Shown: positions 55,264 through 56,340 of the stretch, one piece after another | How positions within the stretch are numbered: the first letter of the stretch is position 1 | How the letters are laid out: the number at the start of each line of letters is the position of its first letter | Source of the DNA: Candidatus Rokuibacteriota bacterium | Lineage (GTDB): Bacteria > Methylomirabilota > Methylomirabilia > Rokubacteriales > CSP1-6 | DNA: 56,340 nt | NCBI GenBank assembly: GCA_003220675.1 | Contig: QHTD01000063.1 | Coordinates: forward strand, 1 to 56,340 | Direction: 5' to 3' | The notes under the pieces: model-generated | What the model saw: only the letters and a program-made list of their open reading frames with translations | Database searches by the model: none | What the model was told of the DNA's origin: nothing | Translations under genes and position numbers: made by a program

Positions 55264-55797
55264 GTGGTCGCGGGAGAGTACTGGCGCCTGATGAGCGCCA
55301 CGCTTCTTCACGGCAGCCTGGATCACCTCGACGGCAACGCGATCGCGCTCTTTATCCTCGGCATGGTCTGCGAGCACGCGTTCGGGCGCGGCCAGCTCGT
55401 CGTTCTCTACGTGGCGAGCGGGCTGACCGGCTCGCTGGCGAGCCTCATGACGAGCCCGGGACCTTCGGTGGGCGCGTCGGGGGCGATCTTTGGCCTGCAG
55501 GGCGCCGCAATCGTCCTCTTCCGGACGCAGCGTGACCGCCTGCTGCTCCGCGACCGGCGCGTCGGCTTCGTGCTCCTGATCTGGGCGATCTACACGATCG
55601 CCGGCGGGCTCCTGACGCCGCTGATCGACAACGGCGTCCACGTCGGCGGCGCGCTCGCGGGCGGGCTAATCGCGCGCCGGCTCCGTCCCGTCGTCCTGGC
55701 CCCGCTCTCGGCCGAGCAGGCGGCCCGCGTGCAGCGCCGGCTCTGGCTCGTCGCCGCGGTGCTCGCCTACACGGTCTGGGGGTGGATAGGCAGTTAG
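55264..55797 (+). pseudogene. Rhomboid-family intramembrane protease lacking its first segment
   Basis: 177 residues from GTG 55264. The rhomboid core is clear: GEYWRLMSATLLHGSLDHLDGNAIAL, then SVGASGAIFGLQGAA with the catalytic Ser, and GVHVGGALAGGLIA with the catalytic His. The usual first membrane helix before GEYWRL is missing. Only 68 nt separate it from the P450 stop, and this frame is stopped at 55231. A candidate N-terminus (MRAAIAFGLLSNAPD, from 55203) lies in another frame. It may be a 5'-truncated remnant or a minimal form; the catalytic dyad is intact. Confidence 0.65.
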
Positions 55798-55947
55798 CTA
55801 CTGTTCCGTCCTCGGGCCACGTACGACAGGGGTCGCGTTGACCACGCGGCACGCGTCCGGTGCCCCGTTGCGGCTGGGCTCCAACCGGGCGCGCCCAGTC
55901 CGCCACCCCCGGCGACATTCCTCAACACTGATTTCAGGGACGGGACC
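55798..55947. other. Intergenic region, nothing identified
   Basis: 150 nt between the convergent rhomboid and P1 peptidase genes. Slightly lower GC. No tRNA, terminator with T-run or known motif recognised. Confidence 0.5.
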
Positions 55948-56340
55948 CTAGAGGTCACGGGCGGCCGGGAGCTGCGGCAGCGAGGCGGCGGCGCGCGCGC
56001 CGCGACAGATCGCGCGCGCGACCGCGTCGGCGGCGGCCAATCCCAGGCGGGTGAGATCGGCGGGGCGGTCGCCGACGGAGAGCGCGAAGAGCGTGTCGCC
56101 GTCGAACGCCGTATGGGGTGGAGAGAGCGCGCGGTCGAAGCCGAGCATCCCGAGCGCCGCGAGCGCAGCGGCTTCGGCGCGGTCGAGGCGCGCGTTGGTC
56201 GCGATGACGCCGATCGTCGTGTGCTCCGGCGCGGCGAAGCGGCCGAGCGCGGCGCCGGCGAGGAGCGCGCGGGCCGAATCCACGAGGCGCCGACCCTCGG
56301 CGGCATCGCGCGTGCCGGCGACGAGGGCGCCGGTATCGGG
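55948..56340 (-). CDS. P1-family (DmpA/S58) peptidase, C-terminal part (cut by window edge)
   Basis: 131 residues of the end of the gene. TTIGVIATNARLDRAEAAALAALG and PPHTAFDGDTLFALSVGD are the typical C-terminal blocks of P1/S58 N-terminal-nucleophile aminopeptidases (DmpA, BapA). The self-cleavage site and most of the enzyme lie beyond 56340. The frame is open to the window edge (PDTGALVAGTRDAAEG...). In these enzymes the mature beta chain N-terminal Ser acts as nucleophile; not visible here. Confidence 0.85.
   Translation of the reverse strand, partial: PDTGALVAGTRDAAEGRRLVDSARALLAGAALGRFAAPEHTTIGVIATNARLDRAEAAALAALGMLGFDRALSPPHTAFDGDTLFALSVGDRPADLTRLGLAAADAVARAICRGARAAASLPQLPAARDL

Noticed and set aside
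55198-55264. The TGA at 55231 as a second selenocysteine codon ahead of the rhomboid core
   Set aside because: The preceding codons in that frame do not resemble a rhomboid N-terminus, no redox Cys belongs at this position in the family, and no SECIS-like stem was found after it.
55798-55947. Possible tRNA or small RNA gene
   Set aside because: No cloverleaf with a CCA-compatible acceptor stem or T-loop could be found by eye.

Overview
This is a GC-rich (roughly 70% by eye), gene-dense bacterial chromosome segment with short gaps, many 1-4 bp ATGA/GTGA/TGATG overlaps and frequent GTG starts. There is no phage, IS element, CRISPR array, rRNA or tRNA in it. The gene content (class III cyclase-AAA-TPR regulator, methanethiol oxidase-like protein with an SCO protein, tungstate and molybdate transporters, DUF5752/TreT trehalose genes, a selenoprotein) would suit an uncultured environmental lineage such as Rokubacteria/Methylomirabilota. 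That placement is inference from style and content, not from a marker gene.

Layout. 1-2357 (-): 5' part of alanine dehydrogenase and two alpha/beta hydrolases. 2421-6877 (+): a large cyclase/ATPase/TPR regulator and a DMT exporter. 6878-8789: a repeat/terminator region and typA (-). 8890-15242 (+): a zinc-ribbon/PilZ-like membrane protein, two cyclophilins (one exported, one cytoplasmic), a D-aminoacylase, a PMT-type glycosyltransferase and an aldehyde dehydrogenase. 15250-16903 (-): thiol peroxidase, a DsrE-family gene with an in-frame TGA read here as selenocysteine, and a NagB-like sugar-phosphate deaminase. 17001-26063 (+, with a small - island): tungstate genes tupA and tupB, then a segment bounded by a perfect 20-bp direct repeat (HATPase-GNAT protein, small membrane protein, TsdA-like dihaem cytochrome), then modABC, a TupC-like ATPase, and moaC carrying an unusual N-terminal extension. 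26060-29178: an AcuC-type deacetylase, a repeat/terminator cluster, and an sco-mtoX-like pair (-).

29352-42519 (+) is dominated by an orphan peptide-type binding protein and a compact trehalose region: a membrane-anchored OtsA with a sensor-like N-terminus and HAMP-like linker, OtsB, a DUF5752 protein, TreT, a family-2 glycosyltransferase and TreS. Next come a Pal lipoprotein and a carbohydrate ABC transporter (binding lipoprotein and two permeases, no ATPase here). Three independent trehalose-forming routes therefore sit within 8 kb. 42536-44619 holds small envelope proteins. 44739-51523 is a conserved housekeeping group (tmk-holB-ricT-metG-...-tatD). 51520-56340 has an M28 peptidase, a DUF2007 protein divergent from a homogentisate-dioxygenase-like cupin and a cytochrome P450, a rhomboid lacking its first segment, and the C-terminal part of a P1-family peptidase.

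The strongest observation is the DsrE-like gene at 15968-16330. Its apparent stop is a TGA at the position of a redox cysteine (UxxC). The frame stays open and conserved-looking to a TAG that abuts the next gene, and a 13-bp hairpin with a small G/U loop starts 5 nt after the TGA, as expected for a bacterial SECIS. Other points of interest are the sensor-OtsA fusion, the split tungstate operon with its direct repeats, the DUF465-like/MoaC fusion, and a family of intergenic hairpins whose stems covary.
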